Source: an uncultured Nitrosomonadales bacterium | GTDB taxonomy: Bacteria; Pseudomonadota; Gammaproteobacteria; Burkholderiales; Gallionellaceae | Length of the DNA: 18,838 nucleotides | Direction of reading: 5' to 3' | Assembly: GCA_903934275.1 (NCBI GenBank) | Contig: CAIZNF010000046.1 | Span: 1-18,838, forward strand | Shown here: positions 1-10,672 of the stretch, piece after piece | How the letters are laid out: each line of letters begins with the position of its first letter | Numbering within the stretch: the stretch's first letter is position 1 | Position numbers and translations under genes: made by a program | The notes under the pieces: generated by a model | The model's database searches: none | Seen by the model: the letters and a program-made list of their open reading frames with translations, nothing else | Told to the model about the DNA's origin: nothing

Positions 1-781
1 GATGCTGCGCCTCGCGGAGAAGGCGTTCCGTCCGGCGAAATTCCCGTTCCCGCTGGTGCATATCGACACCGAGCACAACTTTCCGGAAGTGATCGCGACA
101 CGCGACAAGTTGGCCGCCGATCTCGGCGAGCGACTGATTGTGCGCTCGCTGGAAGACTCCATCAAGCGCGGCAGTATCGTTATTAAAGACCCGGATAAGC
201 CGCGCAACCCGTATCAATCCGTGACGCTGCTGGAGACCATCGCCGAATTCGGTTTCGATGCCTGCATGGGTGGTGCGCGCCGCGACGAGGAAAAGGCGCG
301 CGCCAAGGAGCGCATCTTCTCGTTCCGCGACGAATTCGGTCAATGGGATCCAAAGAACCAGCGCCCGGAGTTGTGGGACATCTACAATACACGCGTGCAT
401 GCCGGTGAAAACATCCGCGTGTTCCCGATCAGCAACTGGACCGAGATGGATATCTGGGAATACATCGCGCGCGAGAAGCTGTATATCCCGGAAATTTACT
501 ACGCGCACGAGCGCGAGGTGATCCGCCGTGGCAACTCGGTGATCCCGGTGTCGCACCTGGTGCAACCTAAGCCGGGTGAAAATGTGGAAGTGCTCTCGGT
601 GCGCTTCCGCACGGTGGGTGACATGACCTGCACCGCGCCAGTGGAATCCTACGCAAGCAACGCGCAGGAAATTATCGATGAAACCTCCACCACGCGCATC
701 ACCGAACGCGGTGCGACACGCATGGACGACCAGACCTCGGAAGCTTCGATGGAGCTGCGCAAGAAGGAAGGGTATTTCTGA
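1..781 (+). CDS. cysD: Sulfate adenylyltransferase subunit 2 (CysD), 5' end outside window
   Basis: Small, catalytic subunit of ATP sulfurylase. With the GTPase CysN it makes adenosine 5'-phosphosulfate (APS) from sulfate and ATP in the cytoplasm, the first step of sulfate assimilation. The visible fragment has the PAPS-reductase-like nucleotide alpha-hydrolase fold signatures HIDTEHNFPEV, GGARRDEEKARAKERIFSFRD and the C-terminal TCTAPVES, ending in KKEGYF as CysD proteins do. The first in-frame ATG in the window (2-4) corresponds to the MLRLAEKAFRP stretch, which in complete CysD follows the SGGKDS P-loop-like motif. About 40 N-terminal residues, including that motif, are therefore upstream of the window and the ATG at 2 is internal. 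It ends in TGA at 779-781, with cysN 145 bp downstream in the same direction, so the two probably form one operon. Family assignment is secure. Confidence 0.96.
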   Translation, partial: MLRLAEKAFRPAKFPFPLVHIDTEHNFPEVIATRDKLAADLGERLIVRSLEDSIKRGSIVIKDPDKPRNPYQSVTLLETIAEFGFDACMGGARRDEEKARAKERIFSFRDEFGQWDPKNQRPELWDIYNTRVHAGENIRVFPISNWTEMDIWEYIAREKLYIPEIYYAHEREVIRRGNSVIPVSHLVQPKPGENVEVLSVRFRTVGDMTCTAPVESYASNAQEIIDETSTTRITERGATRMDDQTSEASMELRKKEGYF

Positions 782-783
782 AC

Positions 784-900
784 CGTCATTCCCGCGTAGG
801 CGGGAATCCAGTTAATTAAAGAAGGCTCACCGCAACGCGGTGACAATGCCAAAGGCACATTGAATAAAACCGCTAGATTCCGGCCTTTGCCGGAATGACG
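784..900. repeat. MITE-like palindromic element with dRS3-like end, between cysD and cysN
   Basis: A 117-bp element fills most of the cysD-cysN gap. Its ends are 28-bp imperfect terminal inverted repeats, 784-811 and the reverse complement of 873-900, matching at 23 of 28 positions. The left end contains ATTCCCGCGTAGGCGGGAAT (788-807), which fits the pattern ATTCCC-N8-GGGAAT described for the dRS3 repeat of Neisseria. Inside are two further hairpins: TCACCGC/GCGGTGA with a 3-nt loop (827-843), and a bulged CAATG...CATTG hairpin (844-862). No open reading frame and no clear target-site duplication are visible. Being transcribed with cysDN, it should fold strongly in the mRNA. The MITE interpretation is inference. 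Confidence 0.8.
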
Positions 901-926
901 AAGCCGGAAAATTTGAGGTACAAATT

Positions 927-2177
927 ATGAGCAACACAACACAACTACTCCGTTTCATCACCGCCGGCAGCGTGGACGACGGCAAGAGCACGCTGATCGG
1001 ACGCCTGCTGCACGACTCGAAATCCATCTTCGAGGATCAGCTCTCTGCGATTGCTAAGACCAGCGAAAAACGTGGCATGGCCGCCGTCGATCTGTCGCTG
1101 CTCACCGACGGCCTGCAAGCCGAGCGCGAACAGGGCATCACTATCGACGTCGCCTACCGCTACTTCGCCACGCCGAAGCGCAAGTTCATCATCGGCGACA
1201 CGCCGGGGCATGAGCAGTACACGCGCAACATGGTCACCGCCGCGAGCACCGCGAATCTGGTGGTGATCCTGATCGACGCGCGCAAAGGCGTGCTGACCCA
1301 GACGCGCCGCCACACATTTCTTGCCAGCCTGGTCGGCGTGCCGCACATCGTGCTGGCGGTTAATAAAATGGACATGGTGGGATACTCCGAAGACACCTTC
1401 AACGCCATCGTCGCCGAGTACCGCGCCTTTGCCGCGCAGTTGGGCATCCATGAAGTGACCTGCATCCCAATGTCTGCGCTGAACGGTGACATGGTGGTGG
1501 AGCACGGTGACAATCTGAGCTGGTACAAGGGCGCGCCGCTGCTGGATTTTCTGGAAAACGTGGTGATCGATTACGACGTGAACACCACCGACTTCCGCTA
1601 TCCGGTGCAATGGGTGTGCCGCCCGCAGACCCAGGAGCATCATGACTTCCGAGGCTACATGGGGCGCATCGAATCGGGCGAAATCGCGGTCGGCGACGCA
1701 ATCACCGTGCTGCCCTCGGGCCGCACCAGCAAGGTAAAGGAAATCGTCACATACGACGGCAACCTGCAACGCGCCTACGCGCCGCAATCAGTCACACTCA
1801 CTCTGGAAGAAGAAATCGATATCTCGCGCGGCGACATGTTCGTCAAAAGCGATAGCCTGCCGCAAGTCGCCAAGGAATTCGAAGCCATGCTGTGCTGGTT
1901 GGCCGAAGCGCCGCTGGATCTCAATCGAAAATACATCGTCAAGCACACCACGCGCACGGCGAAGTGCCTGTTCTCGCGCCTCGAATACCGTGTCGATGTG
2001 AACACCTTGGCGCATCACGAAACCGCCAAGCTGAACATGAACGACATCGCCCGCGTGGCGATGAAAGTGCAACAGCCGCTGGCGCTCGACCACTACAGCA
2101 AGAACCGCTTTACCGGCAGCTTTATTGTGATCGACGAGACAACCAACAATACGGTTGCTGCGGGAATGATTGCCTGA
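927..2177 (+). CDS. cysN: Sulfate adenylyltransferase subunit 1, GTPase (CysN)
   Basis: Large, regulatory GTPase subunit of ATP sulfurylase. GTP hydrolysis by CysN drives the otherwise unfavourable APS synthesis by CysD. It is an EF-Tu-like translation-factor GTPase with G1 GSVDDGKS (14-21), the switch-region motif [15 protein letters not shown]3 DTPGH (91-95) and G4 NKMD (146-149), followed by beta-barrel domains II and III. At 416 aa it is a stand-alone CysN. There is no C-terminal APS kinase (CysC) domain as found in NodQ or CysNC fusions, and the chain ends at [23 protein letters not shown]. The ATG at 927 has a GAGG ribosome binding site at 915-918. It lies just downstream of the palindromic element at 784-900 and ends at the convergent junction with the ATP synthase operon. 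Confidence 0.97.
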   Translation: MSNTTQLLRFITAGSVDDGKSTLIGRLLHDSKSIFEDQLSAIAKTSEKRGMAAVDLSLLTDGLQAEREQGITIDVAYRYFATPKRKFIIGDTPGHEQYTRNMVTAASTANLVVILIDARKGVLTQTRRHTFLASLVGVPHIVLAVNKMDMVGYSEDTFNAIVAEYRAFAAQLGIHEVTCIPMSALNGDMVVEHGDNLSWYKGAPLLDFLENVVIDYDVNTTDFRYPVQWVCRPQTQEHHDFRGYMGRIESGEIAVGDAITVLPSGRTSKVKEIVTYDGNLQRAYAPQSVTLTLEEEIDISRGDMFVKSDSLPQVAKEFEAMLCWLAEAPLDLNRKYIVKHTTRTAKCLFSRLEYRVDVNTLAHHETAKLNMNDIARVAMKVQQPLALDHYSKNRFTGSFIVIDETTNNTVAAGMIA

Positions 2178-2207
2178 GCCCATTCCCCATCAAATGGTAA
2201 ACAATTT

Positions 2208-2259
2208 GTAGGTCGGGCTATGCCCGACAGCTATACCTGGCGGGTAGAACCCGCCCTAC
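2208..2259. repeat. REP-like double hairpin at cysN/atpC convergent junction
   Basis: Two 7-bp perfect hairpins stand side by side. GTCGGGC-TAT-GCCCGAC covers 2212-2228 and GGCGGGT-AGA-ACCCGCC covers 2239-2255. They are enclosed by outer arms GTAGG (2208-2212) and CCTAC (2255-2259), so the block can also fold as one cruciform. Tandem GC-rich hairpins of the GTAGGGCGGGT type are common intergenic repeats in proteobacteria. No T-tract follows either stem, so this is not a typical intrinsic terminator, though it could stabilise or block transcripts from both sides. The rest of the gap (2178-2207 and 2260-2329) shows nothing I recognise. Confidence 0.7.
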
Positions 2260-2329
2260 GCTAATGCACTATTGATAGAGAAATGGAATTATTGGAGTTT
2301 TGAAAGAGATGAAACAAGGCTGTCATATC

Positions 2330-2361
2330 AAAAAATACGGAAGCCGGACAGACTGCTTGCG
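2330..2361 (-). terminator. Possible intrinsic terminator of the ATP synthase operon
   Basis: Read on the minus strand immediately after the atpC stop codon (2363-2365), CGCAAGC (2355-2361) can pair with GCTTCCG (2338-2344) over seven positions with one C-C mismatch and a 10-nt loop. After a TA step comes a run of six T (plus-strand A at 2330-2335). The position at the end of the operon is right, but the stem is short and imperfect. Confidence 0.45.
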
Positions 2362-2362
2362 G

Positions 2363-2791
2363 TTAGTGCGCCGTTTGTTTACGCAACTGCTGGATCGCGT
2401 GCAACTGTGCAATGGCTTCTGCCAATTCGCCTTGGGCTTGTGCATAGTCGATATCGGAGGCACGATTTTTCATCGCTTCTTCCGCCGCTTGCTTGGCTTC
2501 CACCGCACGCGCTTCGTCCAGATCGCCTCCGCGTATTGCCGTGTCGGCCAGGATAGTCACCACACCTGGCTGCACCTCAAGCATGCCGCCTGATACGTAA
2601 ATAAGCTCTTCCTGTTCCTGATCCGGTCGCTTGATTCTGACCGAGCCTGGTTTGATGCGCGTCATCAACGCGGTATGGCGGGGATAAATGCCCAGCTCGC
2701 CCATTTCCCCCGGAACGACTACCATTTCTGCCAGCCCGGAGAAGATGGCTTCTTCAGCGCTAACCACGTCGACGTGTACGGTCATTGCCAT
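2363..2791 (-). CDS. atpC: F1 ATP synthase epsilon subunit
   Basis: Epsilon subunit of the F1 central stalk. It couples rotation to the c-ring and inhibits wasteful ATP hydrolysis through its C-terminal helices. The 142-aa protein has the N-terminal beta-sandwich ([40 protein letters not shown]) and the C-terminal helical hairpin rich in Ala, Glu and Gln (about 90-142). The ATG at 2789-2791 follows an AAGGAG site with a 6-nt gap. A second ATG two codons later is possible, but the first has the better spacing. It is the last gene of the atp operon, 18 bp after atpD. Confidence 0.97.
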   Translation of the reverse strand: MAMTVHVDVVSAEEAIFSGLAEMVVVPGEMGELGIYPRHTALMTRIKPGSVRIKRPDQEQEELIYVSGGMLEVQPGVVTILADTAIRGGDLDEARAVEAKQAAEEAMKNRASDIDYAQAQGELAEAIAQLHAIQQLRKQTAH

Positions 2792-2809
2792 GCTAGTCTC
2801 CTTATACCG

Positions 2810-4249
<1,440 letters not shown>

Positions 4250-4301
4250 TTAATTCTGTAATTTGCCGCCGTATTCGCCCGGCAGATTGCCACTGCCGCC
4301 A

Positions 4302-5168
4302 TCAACCAACCGCTGCCGCGCCGCTGACGATTTCTGAAATTTCGCGGGTAATGGCCGCTTGGCGCGCCTTGTTATAAACCAGTTTGAGATCAGCAATCAC
4401 AGTCTTGGCGTTATCCGATGCGGCTTTCATCGCCACCATCCGCGCGCTTTGTTCGGAAGCCATGTTCTCGACAACGCCCTGATAAACCAACGACTCGATG
4501 TAGCGCACCAACAACTCGTCGATTACCAGCTTGGCATCCGGCTCGTAGATATAATCCCAATTACCCGCAGAGGTTCCCATCTGCTCACCACTCAACGGCA
4601 GCAATTGCTCCATGCATGGCTCTTGTTTCATAGTGTTGATAAACCGGTTATAGCTCAGGTAGATGGCATCTATTTCTCCATTCACATAGGCATCCAGCAT
4701 CACCTTCACCGCACCGATCAGCTTTTCAATGTGCGGCGTATCGCCCAGCCCGATCATGTTGGATTTTACCTTGGCTCCGATACGGTTCATGAAACCCAAC
4801 CCTTTGCTGCCGATCGGGCAAACCAGAATGCCTTTGCCTTCGCCTTCCCAAGCTTTCATCTTGCTTATCGCAAGGCGCAAAATATTGGTATTCAAACCGC
4901 CGCACAAGCCCTTGTCGGAAGTTACAGTAATCAGGCCGACGTTCTTGACACCGTCACGATGAACCAGAAAAGGATGCTTATATTCCGGGTTAGCACGCGA
5001 CAGGTGCGCGGCAACCGCGCGGATTTTCTCCGCATAGGGGCGAGCCGCACGCATACGCTCTTGCGCTTTACGCATTTTCGCCGCCGCAACCATTTCCATG
5101 GCGCGAGTAATCTTGCGTGTATTTTCTACACTCTTGATTTTTGCGCGTATCTCTTTGCTGCCAGCCAT
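4302..5168 (-). CDS. atpG: F1 ATP synthase gamma subunit
   Basis: Gamma subunit, the rotor shaft of F1 that turns inside the alpha3beta3 head. At 288 aa it has the family's conserved N-terminal helix [20 protein letters not shown] followed by [14 protein letters not shown], the Rossmann-like middle ([16 protein letters not shown]), and the C-terminal helix [18 protein letters not shown]...[21 protein letters not shown]. No insertion or truncation is visible. The ATG at 5166-5168 is preceded by GGAGG with a 5-nt gap, one of the best ribosome binding sites in the operon. Upstream of that site the whole atpA-atpG gap is taken up by the inverted-repeat element at 5187-5327, so atpG translation starts just after a predicted RNA hairpin. 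Confidence 0.98.
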   Translation of the reverse strand: MAGSKEIRAKIKSVENTRKITRAMEMVAAAKMRKAQERMRAARPYAEKIRAVAAHLSRANPEYKHPFLVHRDGVKNVGLITVTSDKGLCGGLNTNILRLAISKMKAWEGEGKGILVCPIGSKGLGFMNRIGAKVKSNMIGLGDTPHIEKLIGAVKVMLDAYVNGEIDAIYLSYNRFINTMKQEPCMEQLLPLSGEQMGTSAGNWDYIYEPDAKLVIDELLVRYIESLVYQGVVENMASEQSARMVAMKAASDNAKTVIADLKLVYNKARQAAITREISEIVSGAAAVG

Positions 5169-5186
5169 TTATCCCTCCGCCCTGAA

Positions 5187-5327
5187 TGAAACCTCTTGAA
5201 ATTCAGATTTCATCCCAACTGCTGCGTTGCGTAAAAAATTTCTTGCTTTCATATCAACCAGATGCGGCGCGGCTAAATTCCTCCCGCGCCTTGCATTTGG
5301 GCGAACTCTAAATTTCCAGATATTTCC
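5187..5327. repeat. Inverted-repeat element, copy 1 (atpA-atpG gap)
   Basis: A 141-bp element that is a shorter, more degenerate relative of the one at 6899-7085. The two share an identical 28-bp core (5204-5231 here, 6916-6943 there) and an identical 15-bp block CGCCTTGCATTTGGG (5287-5301; 7045-7059), with recognisable similarity between and around them. Its right edge touches the atpA stop codon (5328-5330), and its left edge is 18 bp from the atpG start. It lacks about 46 bp of the central part of copy 2. No coding capacity. It must be transcribed within the operon. Confidence 0.85.
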
Positions 5328-6869
5328 TTAATAAACAGCCGTTGCCTTGAATTTCTCAATTGCCGCAGCCAACAATTTTTCGTTGTCCGCGTTCAGATCC
5401 TTGCTGGACTCAATCGTATCCATCAAAGTCTTGTTGCTGGATTTCAGGTAAGTGTGCAGTGCCGACTCAAAAGCCAGTGCTTTGGGCACTGGCACATCGT
5501 CGAAATAGCCTTTGTTGACCGAGAACAGCGTTACTGCCATTTCTGCGACGGAAAGCGGGCAATATTGCAACTGCTTCATCAATTCAGTCACCAGACGACC
5601 GCGCTCCAACTGCTTGCGGGTTGCTTCGTCCAGATCCGAGGCGAATTGCGCGAACGCGGCCAACTCCCGGTACTGCGCCAGCGCCAAGCGCACACCGCCA
5701 CCCAGTTTCTTGATCACCTTAGTCTGCGCCGCACCACCCACGCGAGACACAGAGACACCGGCGTTAATCGCGGGGCGGATGCCAGCGTTGAACAAATCGG
5801 TTTCCAAGAATATCTGACCGTCGGTAATGGAGATCACGTTGGTCGGCACGAATGCGGATACGTCGCCAGCTTGCGTTTCGATAATCGGCAATGCGGTCAG
5901 CGAACCGGTCTTGCCCTTGACTTCGCCCTTGGTGAACGCTTCCACATAGGCAACATTTACGCGGGCTGCACGTTCCAGCAGGCGGGAATGCAAATAGAAT
6001 ACATCGCCGGGGTAAGCTTCACGACCGGGAGGGCGGCGCAGCAGCAGAGAAATTTGACGGTATGCCCAAGCCTGCTTGGTCAAATCATCATAAACAATCA
6101 ACGCGTCCTGGCCACGATCACGGAAATATTCGCCCATAGTGCAACCCGCATAAGGTGCCAGAAATTGCATCGCGGCAGAATCCGACGCGGTTGCGGCAAC
6201 GATGATGGTGTATCCCAGCGCGCCATGCTCTTCCAATTTGCGCACTACATTGGCTACGGTCGAAGCCTTTTGACCGATAGCCACATACACGCAGGTCATG
6301 TTCTGACCCTTCTGGTTGATGATGGCATCCACCGCCACAGCAGTCTTGCCGGTTTGGCGATCACCGATAATCAGCTCGCGCTGGCCGCGACCAATCGGAA
6401 CCATAGAGTCAATTGACTTCAAACCGGTTTGCACAGGCTGTTCAACCGATTTGCGCGAAATCACACCTGGTGCCACTTTTTCAATCTTGTCGGTCATTTT
6501 GGCATTGATCGGCCCCTTGCCATCAATTGGCTGGCCCAGCGAGTTCACCACGCGACCACACAATTCGGGGCCTACCGGCACCTCCAGAATGCGCCCGGTA
6601 CACTTGACCGTGTCGCCTTCGGTGATGTGTTCATACTCGCCAAGTATCACAGCACCAACAGAATCTCGCTCGAGGTTCAGTGCCAGGCCGAAGGTGTTGC
6701 CGGGGAATTCCAACATTTCACCTTGCATCACGTCGGAGAGTCCATGTATGCGGACGATACCATCGGTCACGCTGACCACCGTACCTTCGGTACGTGCTTG
6801 CGTCAGTGCCTCGAAGTTTTCGATGCGGCCACGAATCAAACTGCTTATTTCAGAAGGGCTGAGCTTCAT
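5328..6869 (-). CDS. atpA: F1 ATP synthase alpha subunit
   Basis: Alpha subunit of F1. It binds nucleotide non-catalytically and contributes the arginine finger to the beta catalytic sites. The 513-aa protein is full length, with Walker A GDRQTGKT (169-176), the [36 protein letters not shown] block, and the arginine finger in [10 protein letters not shown] (Arg376, the same number as in E. coli). The N-terminal [16 protein letters not shown] is the segment that docks the delta subunit. The ATG at 6867-6869 follows AGGA with a 7-nt gap. An ATG six bases earlier is immediately followed by a TAG stop and is not usable. Related inverted-repeat elements flank the gene on both sides, which is the unusual feature of this operon. 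Confidence 0.98.
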   Translation of the reverse strand: MKLSPSEISSLIRGRIENFEALTQARTEGTVVSVTDGIVRIHGLSDVMQGEMLEFPGNTFGLALNLERDSVGAVILGEYEHITEGDTVKCTGRILEVPVGPELCGRVVNSLGQPIDGKGPINAKMTDKIEKVAPGVISRKSVEQPVQTGLKSIDSMVPIGRGQRELIIGDRQTGKTAVAVDAIINQKGQNMTCVYVAIGQKASTVANVVRKLEEHGALGYTIIVAATASDSAAMQFLAPYAGCTMGEYFRDRGQDALIVYDDLTKQAWAYRQISLLLRRPPGREAYPGDVFYLHSRLLERAARVNVAYVEAFTKGEVKGKTGSLTALPIIETQAGDVSAFVPTNVISITDGQIFLETDLFNAGIRPAINAGVSVSRVGGAAQTKVIKKLGGGVRLALAQYRELAAFAQFASDLDEATRKQLERGRLVTELMKQLQYCPLSVAEMAVTLFSVNKGYFDDVPVPKALAFESALHTYLKSSNKTLMDTIESSKDLNADNEKLLAAAIEKFKATAVY

Positions 6870-6898
6870 CTACATTTCCTTATCTTGATAAATCTTTA

Positions 6899-7085
6899 GG
6901 GAACCTCAAAAAATCCAGATTTCATCCCAACTGCTGCGTTGCGGGAAAAATTTCTTACCTACATAATCAATCACATGCGACGCGATAAAACAAAGTTTCA
7001 GTGTAGGGTAACCTCTAGGTTAGCCGGGGCTAAAATTTTTCCCACGCCTTGCATTTGGGTGGGCTCTAAATTTTTAGAGCTTCCC
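6899..7085. repeat. Inverted-repeat (MITE-like) element, copy 2 (atpH-atpA gap)
   Basis: A 187-bp element bounded by GGGAACCTC (6899-6907) and GAGCTTCCC (7077-7085). About 58 bp at each end are imperfect inverted repeats of one another. Matching landmarks in the two arms include GGGAA, CTC, a run of A, CCCAA, and GGAAAAATTT read in opposite directions. TTTA is present directly outside both ends (6895-6898 and 7086-7089), which could be a 4-bp target-site duplication. The centre (about 6985-7028) holds a segment absent from copy 1, with a small TAACC-TCTA-GGTTA hairpin. No ORF of note. The mobile-element interpretation is inference; the inverted repeat and the shared blocks with 5187-5327 are seen directly. 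Confidence 0.87.
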
Positions 7086-7100
7086 TTTATATTCAGGATA

Positions 7101-7634
7101 TCAGGCCAGCGCGTTTGCCATCTCGCCGAGGCGGGTGCGCGCAGAACCATCGATCACCTTGTCTCCGGCGCGGATCACCACACCACCAAGCAATTCCTTG
7201 TTCACTTTACAGACCAGCTTTATTTCGCGGCCCAAGCGCGCTTTCAGCGATTTGACAATTTTTTCCTGCTGCGCCACAGACAGCTCAAAAGCCGAGTCCA
7301 CCACCACATTGACGGTTTTTTCCGCCTCCGCCCGCAAAGCCTCAAATGTCGCGGCGATTTCCGGGAGTACCAGAAGACGTTGATTGTCCACCAATATACG
7401 AACAAAATTACGCAACGGGATTTTTGCCTGACTTCCCAGCAAACTCTCCATCAGGCTTTCGAGCTGCGCTTTGGCAACTCTTGGACTGGTGACTACCGCG
7501 CGAACTTCCGGATGGCAGACCGCGTCGGCGAGAGACAGCAAAGCCTCTGACCAACCTTTCAAATCCGCCAGTTTTTGCGCTTCTTCAAATGCCGCCTGCG
7601 CGTAGGGCCGTGCAACTGTGATGGCTTCAGACAT
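7101..7634 (-). CDS. atpH: F1 ATP synthase delta subunit
   Basis: Delta subunit (equivalent to mitochondrial OSCP), the clamp that ties the b-subunit stalk to the top of F1. The 177-aa protein has the helical N-terminal domain starting SEAITVARPYAQAAFEEAQK, which contacts alpha, and the family's C-terminal signature LGREIKLVCKVNKELLGGVVIRAGDKVIDGSARTRLGEM. Length is normal. It starts 5 bp after the atpF stop and probably depends on translational coupling, because no strong ribosome binding site is visible at the usual distance. Downstream, 15 bp separate its stop from the inverted-repeat element before atpA. Confidence 0.97.
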   Translation of the reverse strand: MSEAITVARPYAQAAFEEAQKLADLKGWSEALLSLADAVCHPEVRAVVTSPRVAKAQLESLMESLLGSQAKIPLRNFVRILVDNQRLLVLPEIAATFEALRAEAEKTVNVVVDSAFELSVAQQEKIVKSLKARLGREIKLVCKVNKELLGGVVIRAGDKVIDGSARTRLGEMANALA

Positions 7635-7639
7635 GGCGT

Positions 7640-8110
7640 TTAGATTTCCGCAACCAATTTGTCGAGCAAATCGTTGTGCGCCTTGGCATCAATTTCACGA
7701 CCGAGGATTTTGCCCGCGCCCGCAAGCGCGATTGCCGAAACCTGGGTGCGCAATTGCTCTCTGGCGCGGAACACTTCCTGGTCGATTTCCGCCTTGGCAC
7801 CCGTGATGAGGCGTTCGCCTTCTATTTTGGCCTGCACTTTGGCTTCTTCAACAATTTCACTGGCACGTTTTTCGCCATGAATGACAATGTCACCGGCCTT
7901 TTCTTTCGCTTCGCGCAAAATTTCCGCAGAGCGTTTGGCTGCCAGCTCCAGGTCGTGTTTGGCCCGCTCAGCATCCGCCAAGCCATCGGCGATTTGCTTT
8001 TTGCGTTGCTCCAGCGCTGCCACGATGGGTGGCCAGACAAACTTCATGCAGAACCACACGAACAGTGCGAACATGATTGTCTGGGCGAGAAGAGTTGCAT
8101 TGATATTCAT
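7640..8110 (-). CDS. atpF: Fo ATP synthase subunit b
   Basis: Subunit b of Fo, the peripheral stator stalk. The 156-aa protein has one N-terminal membrane helix (about 5-25, [22 protein letters not shown]) and then a long charged, Ala-rich helix forming the right-handed coiled-coil dimer that reaches to F1. The conserved [18 protein letters not shown] follows the membrane segment directly. Length equals that of the E. coli protein. The ATG at 8108-8110 follows GGAAAGG with about 8-nt spacing. There is only one b-type gene here and no b' partner, as expected for a heterotrophic or lithotrophic proteobacterium rather than a phototroph. Confidence 0.97.
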   Translation of the reverse strand: MNINATLLAQTIMFALFVWFCMKFVWPPIVAALEQRKKQIADGLADAERAKHDLELAAKRSAEILREAKEKAGDIVIHGEKRASEIVEEAKVQAKIEGERLITGAKAEIDQEVFRAREQLRTQVSAIALAGAGKILGREIDAKAHNDLLDKLVAEI

Positions 8111-8153
8111 GCAAGCTACCTTTCCTGAATTATATGTTGCCGCTTATGAAAAA

Positions 8154-8429
<276 letters not shown>

Positions 8430-8435
8430 TCAATT

Positions 8436-9795
<1,360 letters not shown>

Positions 9796-9806
9796 CTTAT
9801 TCGCCT

Positions 9807-10661
9807 TTATTTGAGCTTGTTCAAAAATTCATCCAACTGGTCATGGTTCGCATATTCGATCACCAGCTTGCCCCCGCCTTTGCTGCCAGGCTTGATTTCC
9901 ACGCGCGTTCCGAGACACTCGCTCATTTCTTCCTGTAGCCGCTGGGTATCGCGGCCAAGCTTGTGTATTTTCTTTGGCTTATCTTTTTCCGGCGCACCTG
10001 TTTGTTTTTGCACCAGCTTTTCCGTTTCACGCACGGAAAGCCCTTCCAGCACAATTTTATTGGCCAGCAACACCTGCTGCGCGTTCTCCAGCGACAACAA
10101 AGCGCGCGCATGTCCCATGTCCAGTTTATTTTCCATCAGCATGTTCTGCACGGCTTTGGGAAGCTTTAACAGGCGCAACAAGTTGCTGGCCGCGCTGCGT
10201 GAACGACCGACCGCCTCTGCGGCGACCTGATGCGTCATTTTAAATTCGTCGATTAAACGCTGAATGCCTGTCGCTTCTTCCAGCGGGTTCAGATTTTCAC
10301 GCTGGATATTTTCAATCAGCGCCATCGCCAGTGCCGCATTGTCCGGAACGCTGCGCACCAGCACCGGCACATGGGTCAGCCCCGCCAGTTGTGCGGCGCG
10401 CCAGCGCCGCTCGCCTGCAATGATTTCATAGCTGCTATCGACAAGCTGCCGCACCAGAATCGGCTGCATAATCCCCTGCGCCTTGATTGAAGCGGCCAGG
10501 TCATTCAATGAAGCCTCGTCCATATGCGAACGTGGCTGGTACTTGCCCGGCTTGAGCAGCGCGACATTCAAATCGCGCATCGCCTCGTCTTTTTCACTTT
10601 TGCCGCCGGACAACAACGCATCCAGCCCGCGCCCCAACCCCTTGTTTAATTTCGTTACCAT
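9807..10661 (-). CDS. parB: Chromosome partitioning protein ParB
   Basis: CTP-dependent DNA clamp that loads at parS and spreads, forming the partition complex segregated by ParA. The 284-aa protein shows the N-terminal ParA-interaction motif (LGRGLDALL, 9-17), the CTPase domain with GERRWRA (83-89) and ENIQREN (117-123), then a helix-turn-helix (about 145-166, HQVAAEAVGRSRSAASNLLRLLKLP) for parS recognition, a charged linker (about 220-240), and a C-terminal dimerisation domain. The ATG at 10659-10661 is preceded by AAAGGGA. It is 11 bp downstream of parA. A matching perfect parS site is at 14365-14380, about 3.7 kb upstream, so the cis and trans parts of the system are both in the window. 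Confidence 0.97.
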   Translation of the reverse strand: MVTKLNKGLGRGLDALLSGGKSEKDEAMRDLNVALLKPGKYQPRSHMDEASLNDLAASIKAQGIMQPILVRQLVDSSYEIIAGERRWRAAQLAGLTHVPVLVRSVPDNAALAMALIENIQRENLNPLEEATGIQRLIDEFKMTHQVAAEAVGRSRSAASNLLRLLKLPKAVQNMLMENKLDMGHARALLSLENAQQVLLANKIVLEGLSVRETEKLVQKQTGAPEKDKPKKIHKLGRDTQRLQEEMSECLGTRVEIKPGSKGGGKLVIEYANHDQLDEFLNKLK

Positions 10662-10672
10662 GATCTTTCCCT

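Noticed and set aside
945..1787. 280-aa minus-strand reading frame opposite cysN
   Set aside because: It is antisense to a clear GTPase gene, His/Val/Asp-rich in a way that mirrors cysN codon use, and has no recognisable domain.
2272..2593. Two overlapping plus-strand frames of 94 and 97 aa after cysN
   Set aside because: Both run mostly antisense through atpC and have no ribosome binding site or domain.
5454..6416. 320-aa plus-strand reading frame opposite atpA
   Set aside because: It is antisense to a fully conserved alpha subunit and has no domain or ribosome binding site that convinced me.
10018..10036. parS-like GTTTCACGCACGG inside parB
   Set aside because: It departs from the consensus in the right half and is coding sequence; not a credible ParB site.
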